DNA from: Saturnia japonica
Taxonomy: Eukaryota; Arthropoda; Insecta; Lepidoptera; Saturniidae
Direction of reading: 5' to 3'
DNA length: 64,000 nt
Assembly (NCBI GenBank): GCA_033032175.1
Contig: CM065318.1
Location: 1,612,001-1,676,000 of the forward strand
The translations under genes and the position numbers were made by a program. This document shows, piece by piece, positions 11,304 through 23,032 of the stretch (positions are counted from its first letter, which is position 1; every line of letters starts with the position of its first letter). The notes below the pieces were generated by a model, which saw only the letters and a list, made by a program, of their open reading frames with translations, had not been told where the DNA came from and ran no database searches.

Positions 11304-11395
11304 GCGGCGCGGCGCGGCGCAGCGGTACGTACGTCTTTGATCGTATGGCGGTACCTAGCGCCGCGCCGCGCCGCGCCGCGCCGCGCCGCGCCGCC
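11304..11395. repeat. GC-rich inverted repeat made of a 5-bp microsatellite
   Basis: Bases 11304-11320 (GCGGC-type repeats) are exactly complementary to 11358-11374 (GCGCC-type repeats), giving a 17-bp GC-only stem with a 37-base loop. The right arm continues as GCCGC repeats to 11395. The island is in otherwise AT-rich DNA, and a related GC-rich segment is at 33976-34032. Confidence 0.9.
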
Positions 11396-12439
11396 TATAT
11401 TGCCATGTAAGTTTCCTCATTTAACAATTTTTTTTTTACATTTTATTAGGGCTAATTTTTTTATTTATAATCTAAGATAGTTAACATAAACATAATATAA
11501 TCTCTATACCTAATAACACCTTCCACGGATCCGACGGGGTTTTAATACATATTTTATAGTATTGTATTATTAAAATTTACCTGTGGCTAGATAAACCTGT
11601 ATGTTTATTCTAAAGAATCCATAATCAATTCGTACATTTGTATCTACTTACAGCGAATAAAATGTTTGACGTATGATATTTCAATTGTTTTTCAAACACT
11701 CCGAAAAAGCTTTTATCCGAGAAAATAACAGTATGAGAATTATTAGTATCGGCAACCTACCTATCATAAGAAATACTCTTATGAATGAATGTCTCAGCAA
11801 CATAACTGGATTGAAGTCATATTTGCCAATAAAGAAGAAACGTAGAAATGAAAATATTTATAAAAATAGAATCCAATAAAGGTGAAACAAATCGAGATGC
11901 AATACAATTTAGCTAGTTTACATACACGTTTAGAAGTGAGAATGTTGCTGTAGTAACCTGAGAGGAAACTAATGAATAAAATAAATTTAATGTCACAAAC
12001 TTTTTTGTTATTATTTAAGCGGAACATTTTGGTTTTGTAGAATGTTCTTCGTCCAAGAGTTTCACGACGTAATGAACTTAATGCGGTTTGGGGTTCCTCG
12101 AACAGTTATTGCTTGAGACGATACATTCGCCGTACACATATTACATTCCACGTAAAAATTGTATCTAAAGATCATTATTTAAATTTTATTACAAGGAAAT
12201 CATATTTACTTTGTGTTTTGTTAATATCTTTTACTGGACGGGTCATAGCTTATTGTTGAGTGGTATAGTAAAACAGTTAATAAGAATTTACAATATTAAA
12301 AACCTCGAGATATTCTTTGTCTGTTTGTATGAACGTGATAATTTCTGGAACTATCAGTAAGATTTTTTATTTTTATCTAGCTATCTGTCTATTTACCTGT
12401 ACCTGCTCGAATCGGGTGGATTAAAGAATTCTGTCGATC
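11396..12439. other. AT-rich DNA, nothing recognised
   Basis: No supported gene. The open frames of 68-77 codons near 11673-12027 overlap on opposite strands and show no domain. Confidence 0.35.
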
Positions 12440-12750
12440 GGATACACGCGCGAATCGTGCTACCCCGAAGACCAAAATGCTTATTACGGATGATCCTTAT
12501 CTACAATTATGTAGTAAATTACTTTGATATATCGCTTATGATTTGCTCACTGTAAACCATTTAAGCGCCCGAATTAATTCACCATGAACAGTTTTTTTAT
12601 TTGCGTGAAACCCTAATTCTTTTCTAAAATAAAATTAGCTTAAGTTACTCCTTATAACATCAGCTATCTGCCAGTGGAAGTACCGTTAAAATCGGTCCAA
12701 CCGTTTCGAAGATAACCCGGAACAAATAAACGGACAGACAGACAGGAAGT
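12440..12750 (-). repeat. Diverged Helitron-related copy
   Basis: Collinear with the interior of the Helitron at 8334-8852, sharing 'gtaaaccatttaagcgcc', 'ataacatcagctatct' and 'aacccggaacaaa'. The terminal CTAG and TCTATAC ends are not preserved. Confidence 0.6.
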
Positions 12751-13859
12751 AAGGCTACGATAGACCGAACGAGGCAAGGTGGAGAGTTGCACGAATAAAT
12801 TAAACACGGATAAAATTGTATGGAATTTTAAATGTAGCTTACGTCACAAAAATTTACGTAAAATTGACAAATATGACATCCACGGGAACAGAGTTATTAA
12901 AACAGAAACTGTTACAGCTGCTTCTTTCACATGTAACAAAATAAATAATATTTTTATAATATCTAAGGTTCAAGAATAAGAGAAAGATTCAAAACTAAAC
13001 ATAATTAAACCGACGTTGTCATCCCGACTGCCTGGATAGGTAGATGATAAAGCCATATTGATATACAATCAATTTGTTTATGCTTGGAATAACGGTATCC
13101 AAATTGGATGCCATTTTTGTGGTTGCTTAGTAGAAAAGAGTTCATAATAATAAATAAATATAATATGTAAATCTGATTAGTTATAGAATTTCTTAAATCT
13201 ATAAGGAACTAACTTCGTCGATTATGTTACATGCTTCATTTACTGCGATCGATTTGAACAATTCATTATCTAAAATAACTTTTCTGTTTTTATACGACTA
13301 CATTAAAACATGAAAATCTTTGTCTACTTACAATATTACTTTTACATACTTCGTACTTACAACATACATCTACGAATTCTACTAAAATTCTCTTTCTGAT
13401 CAGATATTGGCACTATTTTTGAAAATCCCCAGCAATCTAGCACTTTTGGGGTAGCATTTAAGTGTTTGGATTTGTCGTTATGATGATTTGTAAAATAATA
13501 TTTTCTTAAAAAATTTAATACCCTGAATACTTAATATGATTATAACACCATTCATAATCAGGATTTGTTTTGCTAGGACAATAAATAAGTCAAAAGACTA
13601 AACCCTGAAAAAAGCTGGAGTTCACATCCGGGAGTCGTGCATTTCACACGGGCAATTAAATGTCGCATGTTCGCTTTAGAAATTAGTTTATGAATACATG
13701 CGCCCAATAAAAATAACGAGGAATGTTGTACACAAAGAGGCCTTGATATAAATAAAACATAGTTTTCAAGTTAGGAAACAAATAATCCATCTAATATCAA
13801 AAATATATATAAATAATGTTAAAATTAAAAATATTTGTCTTCTTAAACCAAATTCACTG
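12751..13859. other. AT-rich DNA, nothing recognised
   Basis: No gene or repeat boundary could be supported. Confidence 0.35.
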
Positions 13860-13970
13860 ATTTTGAAGAGTTCCCTTGTGTCTCTTCGACATTCAAAGTC
13901 CAATGCCAATGAAATGAAAGATGGCCCAGCCTCAAGGTATCTAAAATGGATTTAGGCTTCCAAATTACTT
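13860..13970 (+). repeat. Interspersed repeat family C, copy 2
   Basis: Same family as 1885-2035, with 'gaagagttccc', 'tccaatgccaatgaaatgaaa' (in part) and the following 'ctcaaggtat' step. Confidence 0.65.
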
Positions 13971-14277
13971 TTAAAAAAAATGTTGCTTAGAAAGAAAAAT
14001 GTTCAAATGAAAAATAGCACTGAATAAATTTAGATATGAAGGCAGCGCACCAGATAAAGATGTAAGGCAAGTCTCGTGAGATCTCGTTAGGCGAGGGGTA
14101 ACGAGCGCGCTGGGCCGTGAACCGCCGATTGCAGCGTTTCGACGATTAAACCGCTTACAAACCTAAAATAACCAGTTCCCACTACAAGTTCTTAGTAGAG
14201 AATCTCAGAATATTCATATTAATTAGTGAGATAAATAGGAAAATATTATCATGAAATTATTGAGACTGACTCTCAAG

Positions 14278-14480
14278 TGCAGCTTCCGAAACACATATGT
14301 GCTTAGCGACAGATTTTTAACTTAAGGGCGGTAGCTAAACAGGCGGGCATAAGAAAAAGCCTACCACCATCCCATGGGTTCATCATGTTTTCCTTCACCG
14401 TCAAGCTCATAGCAGAGGTTTTAATTCACGTCGATCGACGCGGAGTCCGTACACGCTGCCAACTGAGCCATAATTGGTTC
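14278..14480 (+). repeat. Interspersed repeat family G, copy 1
   Basis: Shares order and text with 32350-32560: 'cagcttccgaaa', 'tgtgctt-gcgacagatttt', 'aaaaagcct', 'catg-tttc', 'gtcgatc', 'gtccgtac' and 'tgagccat'. The right part has a tRNA-like look (short GC-rich blocks and gagcc) but no clear boxes. Confidence 0.5.
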
Positions 14481-14949
14481 ACGTTGTCGCGTTTCGGGAT
14501 AAAGCAATATATGTGTGTTTGTGAGTTTAAGTAGTGTGTAGTATGTAGTGCCAGTGTGCTTGGAGAATGCAGAGGTTTAAAGAGAGGTATGACACAGAAT
14601 TTTCTGTCTATTAGGAGCAGCCCGTTTGGTAGAATACCTGCACCCAACAGAAGATCGCAGCCTTGTCTTGTGTACCTTTGTTGAGTAGGATTTCAAAAGC
14701 TCCTTAAGGTATGGAGGTTCAAGAACCGCAACGCTTAATGATTAAATAACCAATGGAGGTTAAGGTAGCCGTTTAACATCATGCAGGCTATATGCTTGAG
14801 TGCTACGATCGTAATATAAAAAAAAAAATCCAGATACCAAGAGGTTTGCAAGCCATTACAACAGTAACGACCGGCAATTGGTTCTATCTCTCATCTCTCG
14901 ATAGTCGCTTTTATTATTGTATTTCATTGTCCTTTCTACTAGAAACAGA

Positions 14950-15620
14950 ACTGAACACTACGCACTACACTAAACATTATTTCAATCTGTCGCGGTTACG
15001 CATAATAGACAGCTAAGATCTTCCGATTTTTTAATTCTCAGAATAGCATGTCATTATACTGAGCGACCGATACTTCGCCCTAACAGCAGTGTTCCGTATT
15101 TTCATTGGGTATATGTCAGCACAAATCTTTTTCTATATTAGTTTTATTAGTAAAATGGAATGTATCTGTCGCACCTATCTACCTTAACGCACTTTAAACG
15201 AACGCAAGTGCTGCCCTCTATCAAAAAACGTAGTACGTTTGTATCTCGCTACTTGCAAACCGCTCTGAGCGCAACTGCGTTGAGAAAAATTATGAAATCG
15301 GTTATAATCTCCTGAAAACCGTAATAAATCCTAGTGCCAGTGTAGACTAGTGCCTTGTTAAGAAGATCAGCAACCTAAACCACAAACTCAGCCGGGGTAC
15401 CCCGAAGAAAAGGATCTCCGTGTGCGGGTGAGTGGTGGATACATGTCCTCATAACTACATTTCCTACACAAGCAGCATGACTGTGGAATTCGCTTCCCAT
15501 CAACATCCAACGAGCCAACTCTCGGGATTCCTTCAAGTATTCGCTACGTAGGTTTTACTTTTTTCTGGAACACTGTTAAAGAATGCTTTTTAGTTTTAAG
15601 TCCTCCAATTGTACTTTTGT
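14950..15620 (+). pseudogene. LINE C-terminus and 3' tail (family D), interrupted
   Basis: The 3' part encodes an end block in which LWNSLPINIQ-type text is seen in the sister copy at 55800-56175. Here 15482-15550 reads the same block (gtggaattcgcttcccatcaacatcc). It is followed by a 3' untranslated stretch with 'agaatgctttttag' and 'ccaattgtacttttg'. The upstream part (about 14950-15085) also matches the sister copy, but roughly 375 bases at 15090-15465 do not, which suggests a later insertion. The order and 5' truncation are typical of LINE copies, and the LWN-LP motif is common near the end of CR1/Jockey-like polymerases. No open frame survives. Confidence 0.6.
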
Positions 15621-15929
15621 GTGTAAAGAACGTAATAATAATACTATAAAAATACGCAACTACGAAATTGAATAACTTTAATAACGAAATAAGTAGGTAC
15701 GTTCTATTACTTAGTTTTACTAAGTATTGCAAAATTAATAATAGGACTTACCTATGAAATTGCCGTTCTGCAGTACTGGCCATTTCAAATCAAAATAATT
15801 TTTGTTTGGCTAAGAATTCTAAATTCAAATTAATTTTATTTAAAAAACATGGAATTCATTTTCCAAAAATAGTCATTTGTATATTGATTAGTGTTACATT
15901 TTCATGGCATTTCAATCTTTTTTGTCATC
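15621..15929. other. AT-rich DNA upstream of the mariner gene
   Basis: The 5' end of the mariner element must lie here, but I could not identify a convincing terminal inverted repeat matched downstream of 16935. Confidence 0.35.
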
Positions 15930-16935
15930 ATGGATACGTTAAAAATTCGAGTAATTATGCAATATGAGTACCGTCGTGGCAGCAACGCGGCACAAGCGGC
16001 ACGCAACATCAACGATATTTACGGAGCTAACACTACAAACCAACGCACCACCTGTTATTGGTTTGCTCGCTTCCGTTCTGGGAATTTCGATCTGAAAAAT
16101 TCACCTAGCAGTCGTCCGAAGACTTTGGTCGACAATGACGAATTAAAGGCGATTGTGGAAGCTGATGATACACAATCTACGGCTGAATTAGCAGCAGCTT
16201 TCGACGTTAGCGTCAAAACAATATTGGTCCATTTGCGTCAAATTGGCAAGGTAAAAAAGCTTGACAAATGGGTGCCCCACGAACTCAATGATCGCCAGCG
16301 CGAAGTACGCGTCGAGACGTGCCTTGCACTGCTCAACAGACACATAAATGAAGAAATTTTGAACCGCATTGTTACCTGCGATGAAAAATGGATTCTGTTT
16401 GATAACCGCAAGCGCTCAGCAAGTTGGTTGGATCCTGGTTCAACACCTAAACAATGCACTAAATGAAAACTTACCCCTAGAAAAGTGATGGTCACTGTTT
16501 GGTGGTCTAGCGCCGGTGTGGTTCATCACAGATTCTTACCAAACGGAGTGAGCATTACTGCAGATGTGTACTGTGAAGAACTGAACACAATGATGGAGAA
16601 GCTGGCACATCTCCAACCAGCATTGGTCAATCGCTCGTCTCCGCTGCTCCCGCACAACAACGCGCGGCCTCATACTGCACAGCAGACGGTCTCCAAGTTG
16701 AAAAAACTGGGGTTGGAAGTTCTCCGTCATCCGCCCTACTCACCAGACCTTGTGCCTACAGACTACTACTTTTTCCAGAATTTGGATAACTCCTTGGCGG
16801 GATAAAAATTCAATACCCGAGAGGCAGTACAAAATGTCTTTGAAAAATTTGTTGCCTCCCGTCCAGCTGATTTACAATAAACTGCCACTGCGCTGGCAAA
16901 GATGCATTGATTGCATGGGTGATTACTTCGATTAA
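15930..16935 (+). pseudogene. mariner (Tc1/mariner superfamily) transposase, inactive
   Basis: Starting at the Met codon 15930, the sequence reads along a full-length mariner transposase of about 335 codons. There is an N-terminal helix-turn-helix region, the linker KLDKWVPHELN, then the catalytic domain with TCDEKW (first Asp), the second motif and SPDLVPTDYYFF (third Asp). By family resemblance it is closest to the cecropia-type (Hsmar1-like) mariners. The normal product would be a cut-and-paste transposase acting on TA targets in the nucleus. It is dead: TGA at 16464-16466, TAA at 16803-16805 and a frame change near 16875. The second catalytic Asp is replaced by Asn (codon 16656-16658, HNNARPH). 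The final DYFD and stop at 16933-16935 are in the shifted frame. Confidence 0.88.
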
Positions 16936-18249
16936 TACAAATCAAAAATAAATGAAAAAAATTCGTTTAAATTTACCTAATTTAATCAATAAGTTGATTA
17001 CAAATATTAATAGCGTCCGCTCGCGGCTGCCCAACGACATGTATTCCCCGTTGCTCACCGGTACAGTATTTATATTTTCGCCCCACCAACACTCCTTATC
17101 GTGTCTATACAACAACTGTATAATATTGATAAATAATTTAACAACTATATTAAAGAAAATCAAATAAGTTTATTTAGCAAAAAAGAAAGACACAAAGTAA
17201 GTTTCCCCAACTATCAAGTTAGGGTGACCTTTATTTCGGCAGATGGTTACTTCCAAGAATTTTTTTTTATTAATAATAGGCCTTTAGAGTTATATTATAA
17301 TATATTCATATTGAAGTAATGCTGCAAAAGGTCTTTTATTTAGATCATTAAAGTTATGATGAGACGGAGGCTAATGACGGACATCCGTTAAAAGTATTTT
17401 TTATACAAATAATAAACACACGATTTTATTAAGTTGACATACACGGTCTCCGCCCTTATGTCTTAGTCATTTGGGAGCGCTTATCACAAGTTTCCGCTTC
17501 ACCGCTCCCCTTGCAATTAGCGACATAATTACACTAGGCTTAGCGGAGAAAAATATTTTATAAATCTTTAAAAAAAGATCTACTGAAGCCGAGGAGATTA
17601 ACGTTAAGAAAAAACTTGTTAATTTTTCTACGAGTATTTAGCTAATGAAATTTGGAATAGCTTTAATAATTCCTAATCACTTCTTCGTCATGGAATATGA
17701 AAAAAGTTAAAAGTAATAAATTGGCTTATATTTATATTCTATACGCAGCAGGTGTTTAAATAGAAAAAGTAGTGTTTTAGCTAAAAGTACTTAAATACAG
17801 ACATAGAATAATTAAATAGATTAATGTGCAATTGGTCATAAGGCGGCAGCTTTAACCTAAATTAGCTTTGCCTAAACTGCTAGCATATTACAGAAATGGT
17901 TGTCCAATAATTGCCCGCATTTAACTAAATGACTACTTCTTAAAATAAAACACCAGTTTAATAATTGTAAACGCTTGTACAATTTAAATCAAATAGGTAC
18001 ATGGTTGTGAGTATCTTTTTATAAATCGCTTTAGATTTTTTTACAAACTAGCAGTTGTTTTGATCTTTGAAAATCGTGTTCCAAATTATGGAATAGAGTT
18101 CTTAATGTAGAGGTCAATTTTGTATTTTATTTTTTCAATATACTCACGATGTCTATGGGCTTTAATATTTATCGATTATTAATTTTGGTTCATTAACTTA
18201 TAATCAGTAAGAGATGTTGTCGAATTTTGTTTATTCTTTTTTTACACCA
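16936..18249. other. AT-rich DNA after the mariner gene
   Basis: Includes a GC-richer segment at about 17015-17100 of unknown origin. Small overlapping open frames at 16942-17167 occur on both strands and are not supported as genes. Confidence 0.35.
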
Positions 18250-19005
18250 AGTAGACTATTTGGAAAAATAGTTAGGAGGTATTAAATTCGATACGTTTAC
18301 GAATTTAAACGATATTGCGGCGATAGCTGATAGTACAAAAGATTTGGCCAAACTGCTTGAGGTTGTGGACAATACTTTTAAAGATTTTGGACTAAAAATA
18401 AATATTACTAAAACTAAAACCCTAACAGAATAACATTTTCCATCAATAGACAATCCAGTTTGATAACATCAAGATTGAACACGTTAACAGCTTTAAATAC
18501 TTGGGTAGATAGATAACGCATGACTCCAGATGTTCACCTGACATAATAAAAAGGATCGCAATGGCTAAATAAGCTTATAACAGAAATAAACACCTATTCA
18601 AATCAAAAATTAAAACCAAGTTTAGAAAACGGCTCATTAAGACCTACATTTGGTGGAGACGTGGTATTAGCGGAGGAAGAGGAACATCAATTGGTCAGAA
18701 AAGATTAGAAATGAGAAAGAGTTAAGAATTATAGATGAGGAAAGACAGTTCTTGAGAACCATATATAATAGAGGAGGAAAGATGATTGGATAATTTATAC
18801 GGAACAATAAGTTCTTTAAAACAATTTTTGACAGAAAAATTGAAGTAAAGCGAGGAAGAGGAAGACCTAGAAGAAGCTTTTTAACAAGTGAAGGATAAAG
18901 TGGGAGTCGTATCATATCAAGAGGTGAAAAGAAAGGCAGAGGATAGGAAACACTGGCAACTACACCACCTACAAGAGCTGCGCTCTGAAATTAAAAAAGA
19001 AGACT
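18250..19005 (+). pseudogene. RTE-type LINE reverse transcriptase remnant
   Basis: In several frames the DNA reads the C-terminal half of an RTE-like reverse transcriptase. First comes the region around the catalytic box (DIAAIADSTKDLAKLLEVVDN, then FGLKINITKTKT), where the usual aromatic-Ala-Asp-Asp is degraded to Leu-Asn-Asp. Then come FKYLGR, a lysine-rich block ending LIKTYIW, a WSEKIRNEKELR block, and finally KRGRGRPRRSFL with KVGVVSYQEVKRKAEDR. Multiple stops and frame changes separate these blocks. The first half of the element is missing, as in a 5'-truncated LINE copy. It no longer encodes a functional polymerase. Confidence 0.8.
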
Positions 19006-19132
19006 TATATACCTTTTATATATTTATTTAATACTATCGGTGTGCTCGTCACTCCACATGCGTTTTTATTACGCAGTAATAATTTACATCCCGTAATTTT
19101 ATTTTATTCATATTATTTGACAATTCATATAG

Positions 19133-19355
19133 TGTTCAGCACCAAATAAAATAGTTGTTAGGGGATAGAAAAAGTTTGTTTATTTAATTAAGCGTTATGT
19201 ATACAAAATATCATTCTGACCTTATAAGCTAGTTTATAATTGCTACAGCGACATCTGTTGGCACACTGTGCAAACCAAAAATAAACTATTTAGAGCATTA
19301 ACTCGCTTTGTTCAAAAACCGAGACTGTGCCATCTCTCGGATTCTGACGCAAACA
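19133..19355 (-). repeat. 3' LTR of the BEL/Pao element
   Basis: On the plus strand it runs from TGTTCAGCACC to GACGCAAACA. On the element's own strand it starts TGTTTGCGTC and ends TGAACA. The match to the other LTR is near perfect. Confidence 0.95.
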
Positions 19356-19454
19356 TCCTGCCCACCATGGACAAATGTAACTAATTACATTTTCCATACG
19401 AATTAGGATATTGATAAGAATAAACAAAACATTAAACAAAAAAAAAAAATTATT

Positions 19455-19815
19455 TTACATTGGCAAAAAACATAACTTGGTAATAGGCCGCTTAATTATA
19501 TTATTATGGCCTTTGAATCTTAGGCTCACCACTCGCGTGATATTGTCTGCGCCGGGGTGTTTTTGGGCTATAATTCCATATAGCCATTTAGCTGGCGGGA
19601 GATTATCTTCTTTTACTAACACAAGATCGCCTACATTAGGTTCAGGGGTTATATAACGCCATTTGTATCGAGACATAAACTGATTTAAATATTCATCTGA
19701 CCACCTACGCCAAAAATTCTGTAGGATTCTTTGTGGTAATTGCCACCGCTTGAGTGTACTTATGTTGCATGTTTCATAGTTAGACTCAGGAACTACTACA
19801 AGCGGTTCACCTACT
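19455..19815 (-). CDS. BEL/Pao integrase C-terminal segment
   Basis: Beyond the T-run frameshift the frame stays open to TAA or similar at 19457-19455. It carries the BEL-type C-terminal block with LKRWQLPQRILQNFW, KWRYITPEPNVGDLVLVKED and the final KLCFLPM. In related elements this region binds element DNA during integration. Numbering starts after the break because no independent start codon is expected. Confidence 0.82.
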
Positions 19816-20164
19816 AAAAAAATGCCCTGGAGTCAGGGGAGCTTGGTCTTCTGGATCGTTACTAATGCGAGATATCGGCCTCGAATTAAGGCAGGCTTCT
19901 ATCTGTGTCAAAACAGTGTATAACTCTTCAAAGGTTAGAGTTAAATTTCCAACTACTCTCTTGAGGTGGTGTTTAGTGCTCTTTATTCCCGCCTCCCATA
20001 GACCGCCAAAGTGTGGTGAATAAGGGGGAATAAAGTGCCATTTTGTAAAATTGGAGCTTAGCCACTCAGCGATTTCTTTATTTATGGTTAACTTTTCTTG
20101 AAAAAATAAGTTCTTCAGATCTTTAGCGGCACCAACCATATTAGTGCCGTTGTCACTATAGAGA
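19807..20164 (-). CDS. BEL/Pao integrase core, second segment
   Basis: After the frameshift near 20165 the integrase catalytic core continues in another frame with LYSDNGTNMVGAAKD (second catalytic Asp) and GLWEAGIKSTKHHL (catalytic Glu). It ends at TAG 19809-19807, created by an extra base in a run of seven T on the coding strand (plus-strand A run 19816-19822). The homopolymer position makes either a real indel or a sequencing error possible. Confidence 0.85.
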
Positions 20165-23014
20165 TCTGTGCCGTCTAGCTACAAAGCGTTTAAAGGCCGA
20201 AATGAAACCTTGGGACGTTAAATCACTAGCTACTTCTAAATGTATTGCTCTAGTTGCCATGCATATGAACAAGCCTATGTAGCATTTATATGAACGATGT
20301 CCTCGACCTTTAGTTGTTCTTATGTTAATAGGACCGGCATAATCTACACCAGCCTTTTGAAATGGCCGAGAAGACATTACTCTAGATGTGGGTAGCTGAC
20401 CCATTAGTTGTTCCTTCGTTCGTGCAGCGTAGCGAATGCAATTTATACATCTCCTGACATAAAACTTAACATGATTTTTCAAATCAAGTATCCAATATTT
20501 GGACCTCAAATAGTTGATCATCACCTGAGCACCTCCATGAAAGGTTTTACTGTGAGCATCCGCTATCAAAAGATACGTTAGATGTGCTTTAGCAGGTAAA
20601 ATCACCGGATGCTTCCTGTTCTCGTCCAATGATGATTTGTCCAAGCGTCCACCTACTCTTAAGATTCCCGCAGCGTCGACGAATGGATTTAATGAGGTAA
20701 GTTTATTTTTATTTTTTATATCAAAATGTTGCTTTTGACATTGCTTGATACACATATTTAATGCTTCATTTAGTTCATGAACTGTTAGCCAACTTGAAAC
20801 TTTAACAGAATTTTGCTTTGCTTCTCTTACAGTTACAAATCTTCTGCAGTACGCTACTACTCTTATAAGTTTTCTCATAGTAGAATATTTGGTAAATATG
20901 CTGTGTCTATCTTCTTCATAGACTGTCAAATGACATATCTTACTCGTTTTCTTTTCTAAATCTGTTTCACTTTGATCTCTTTTTCCAAATTTTATGACTT
21001 TATCTTTCAACCATTTTGGACCTTCTAACCAAAGAAGAACCTTTGGCAAATCACTAGGCATGACTCCACGCGACGCACAATCGGCAGGATTATATTTAGA
21101 TTGTACGTGAGCCCATTGATTTCCCTCCAATAGAGTCATTATTTCGCCAACTCTATTTGCCACAAAGGTTTTCCAACAACTAGGATGATTACTTAACCAA
21201 GCCAACACGACTGAAGAATCAGTCCATGCGTGAATTTTGTGTTTAGGAATCTTTAAAACTTGTGATATTTCTACTAATAATTTAGCTAGTAGTGTTGCAC
21301 CACACAACTCGAGACGAGGTATGGATATTTGTTTAACTGGGGCCACCTTCGTTTTGGCCGCTACCAAGCTAACATGAATTTTACCGTGATCATCTATGGT
21401 TCTTAAATACACCGCTGCTGCATAAGCGGCATTAGATGCGTCACAAAATCCATGCAGTTGTACATCGACATCAGAAACCTTTAGTTTAACCCATCTGGGT
21501 ATAGTGAAATTATTTAGTGCAACGAGATCGCTTCGGTAAGTAATCCATTCTTTAAGTAAGTTTTTTGGCAGCTCTTCATCCCATCCTATACCAGAAATCC
21601 ATAATTTTTGTATAAATATTTTTGCTATTATAATTGATGGAGCTAGCCATCCCAATGGATCATACAACTTTGCTATGTCAGATATTACACTTCTTTTTGT
21701 TTCAGGTATCTTCGGTGGAGGCAGCTGAACGCAGTACTCAAAGACATCGGATTCTCTGTTCCAGGTAAGTCCTAGGATTTTCATTATTTTATCTAGCTTT
21801 AGTTTTTCATCTCCCATTTCGGTATTCTTATTTTTTATTTGCATTAATAAATCTTCATTATTACTATTCCATTTCTGTAATTCAAATCCACCCTTGTTCA
21901 ATAATTCTGTCAGTTCTTTGTACAAAGTTAAGCCTTCAGCCTTTGTTTGACATCCAGCCATTAAATCGTCCATATAGAAACTTTGTAATAAATGTTTTGC
22001 AGCTATTGGATACTTCATTCCATCATCATATGCTATCTGATGCAACGTCCTGACTGCCAAGTACGGTGCAGATGCAGTACCAAACGTGACTCTTGATATT
22101 CTTAGTTGCTGTATTTCAGATTGAGGATGGCTTCTCCAGAAAATTCTTTGGTACTCTGAATCATCATCATACACTTTAATTTGTCGATACATTTGAACAA
22201 TGTCGGCAGTAATACAAATTGGGTAAGTACGCCACTTCATTATTATATGCCGTAGATCTGCTTGAAGTGTTGGACCAACCATTAAATTTTCGTTTAGTGA
22301 TGTACCATGACTATCAAGACAAGAAGCATCAAATACCACTCTTACTTTAGTAGTGGTTTTGTCATCTCGGATTACAGGATGATGTGGTAAGTACACAACA
22401 CCTTCCTTATTATGTTGCTCTTTTGGTATAATCTCCATATGTCCTAGTTGTACATACTGATGGATCACTGATGTATAATCTTTATTTAATGGCGGATTTT
22501 TCATTAACCTTTTCTCGAGCATTAAAAATCTTTTTAGTGCAATATTCTTGCTATTTCCATTTTTGCAAGTAGGCTCTTTTTCTTTAAACGGTAGTTTCAC
22601 AACGTATCTTCCAGTTGAATCTTTATAAATAGTGTTCTTATACAGTTCTTCACATTTACTTTCTTCTTCCGTAAGATGACGTTTGTTATCGACGGTAGAT
22701 GGCTCAGACTCAACCTTCCAAAACCTTTCCAATAATTCACCAACTTTGTCTTCTTCTTGTTGCTTGTTTTCAATAATCAAGTAACTATGATTTATTTCTT
22801 CCTCCTCTTCTATATCTACTTGATTCTTCTGTATTTCCCCAGAAATAATCCAACCTAACTTAGTAGATTGTGCTAAAGGGTACCCTAACGGACCCTTGTA
22901 TAATCCTTCCTCTAATATTCTTCCGTAAACCGATGAACTTAAAATCATATCAATTTTATTCGGCTTATTAAAGTGTGGATCTGCCAAAATTAAGTTTAAC
23001 AGCGGATGCTTCAT
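20156..23014 (-). CDS. BEL/Pao reverse transcriptase, RNase H and integrase N-terminus
   Basis: This open segment has 952 codons from the internal Met 23014, and the frame is shared with gag. The reverse transcriptase has VRVVFDASCLDSHG around residues 225-240 and the catalytic FYMDDL box at about 346-351, a YMDD where many relatives have YVDD. RNase H follows with GFCDASNAAYAAAVYLR and AWTDSSVVLAWL. The integrase HHCC zinc region is next (HGGAQ..., then CINCIRYAAR) and the first catalytic Asp is in AGVDYAGPI. The reading frame then changes at about 20165, just before the second catalytic Asp, ending this segment with TAG at 20158-20156. It is large and open, but the polyprotein is split. Confidence 0.92.
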   Translation of the reverse strand: MKHPLLNLILADPHFNKPNKIDMILSSSVYGRILEEGLYKGPLGYPLAQSTKLGWIISGEIQKNQVDIEEEEEINHSYLIIENKQQEEDKVGELLERFWKVESEPSTVDNKRHLTEEESKCEELYKNTIYKDSTGRYVVKLPFKEKEPTCKNGNSKNIALKRFLMLEKRLMKNPPLNKDYTSVIHQYVQLGHMEIIPKEQHNKEGVVYLPHHPVIRDDKTTTKVRVVFDASCLDSHGTSLNENLMVGPTLQADLRHIIMKWRTYPICITADIVQMYRQIKVYDDDSEYQRIFWRSHPQSEIQQLRISRVTFGTASAPYLAVRTLHQIAYDDGMKYPIAAKHLLQSFYMDDLMAGCQTKAEGLTLYKELTELLNKGGFELQKWNSNNEDLLMQIKNKNTEMGDEKLKLDKIMKILGLTWNRESDVFEYCVQLPPPKIPETKRSVISDIAKLYDPLGWLAPSIIIAKIFIQKLWISGIGWDEELPKNLLKEWITYRSDLVALNNFTIPRWVKLKVSDVDVQLHGFCDASNAAYAAAVYLRTIDDHGKIHVSLVAAKTKVAPVKQISIPRLELCGATLLAKLLVEISQVLKIPKHKIHAWTDSSVVLAWLSNHPSCWKTFVANRVGEIMTLLEGNQWAHVQSKYNPADCASRGVMPSDLPKVLLWLEGPKWLKDKVIKFGKRDQSETDLEKKTSKICHLTVYEEDRHSIFTKYSTMRKLIRVVAYCRRFVTVREAKQNSVKVSSWLTVHELNEALNMCIKQCQKQHFDIKNKNKLTSLNPFVDAAGILRVGGRLDKSSLDENRKHPVILPAKAHLTYLLIADAHSKTFHGGAQVMINYLRSKYWILDLKNHVKFYVRRCINCIRYAARTKEQLMGQLPTSRVMSSRPFQKAGVDYAGPINIRTTKGRGHRSYKCYIGLFICMATRAIHLEVASDLTSQGFISAFKRFVARRHRSL

Positions 23015-23032
23015 TGAAACCGTAAATTTCCT

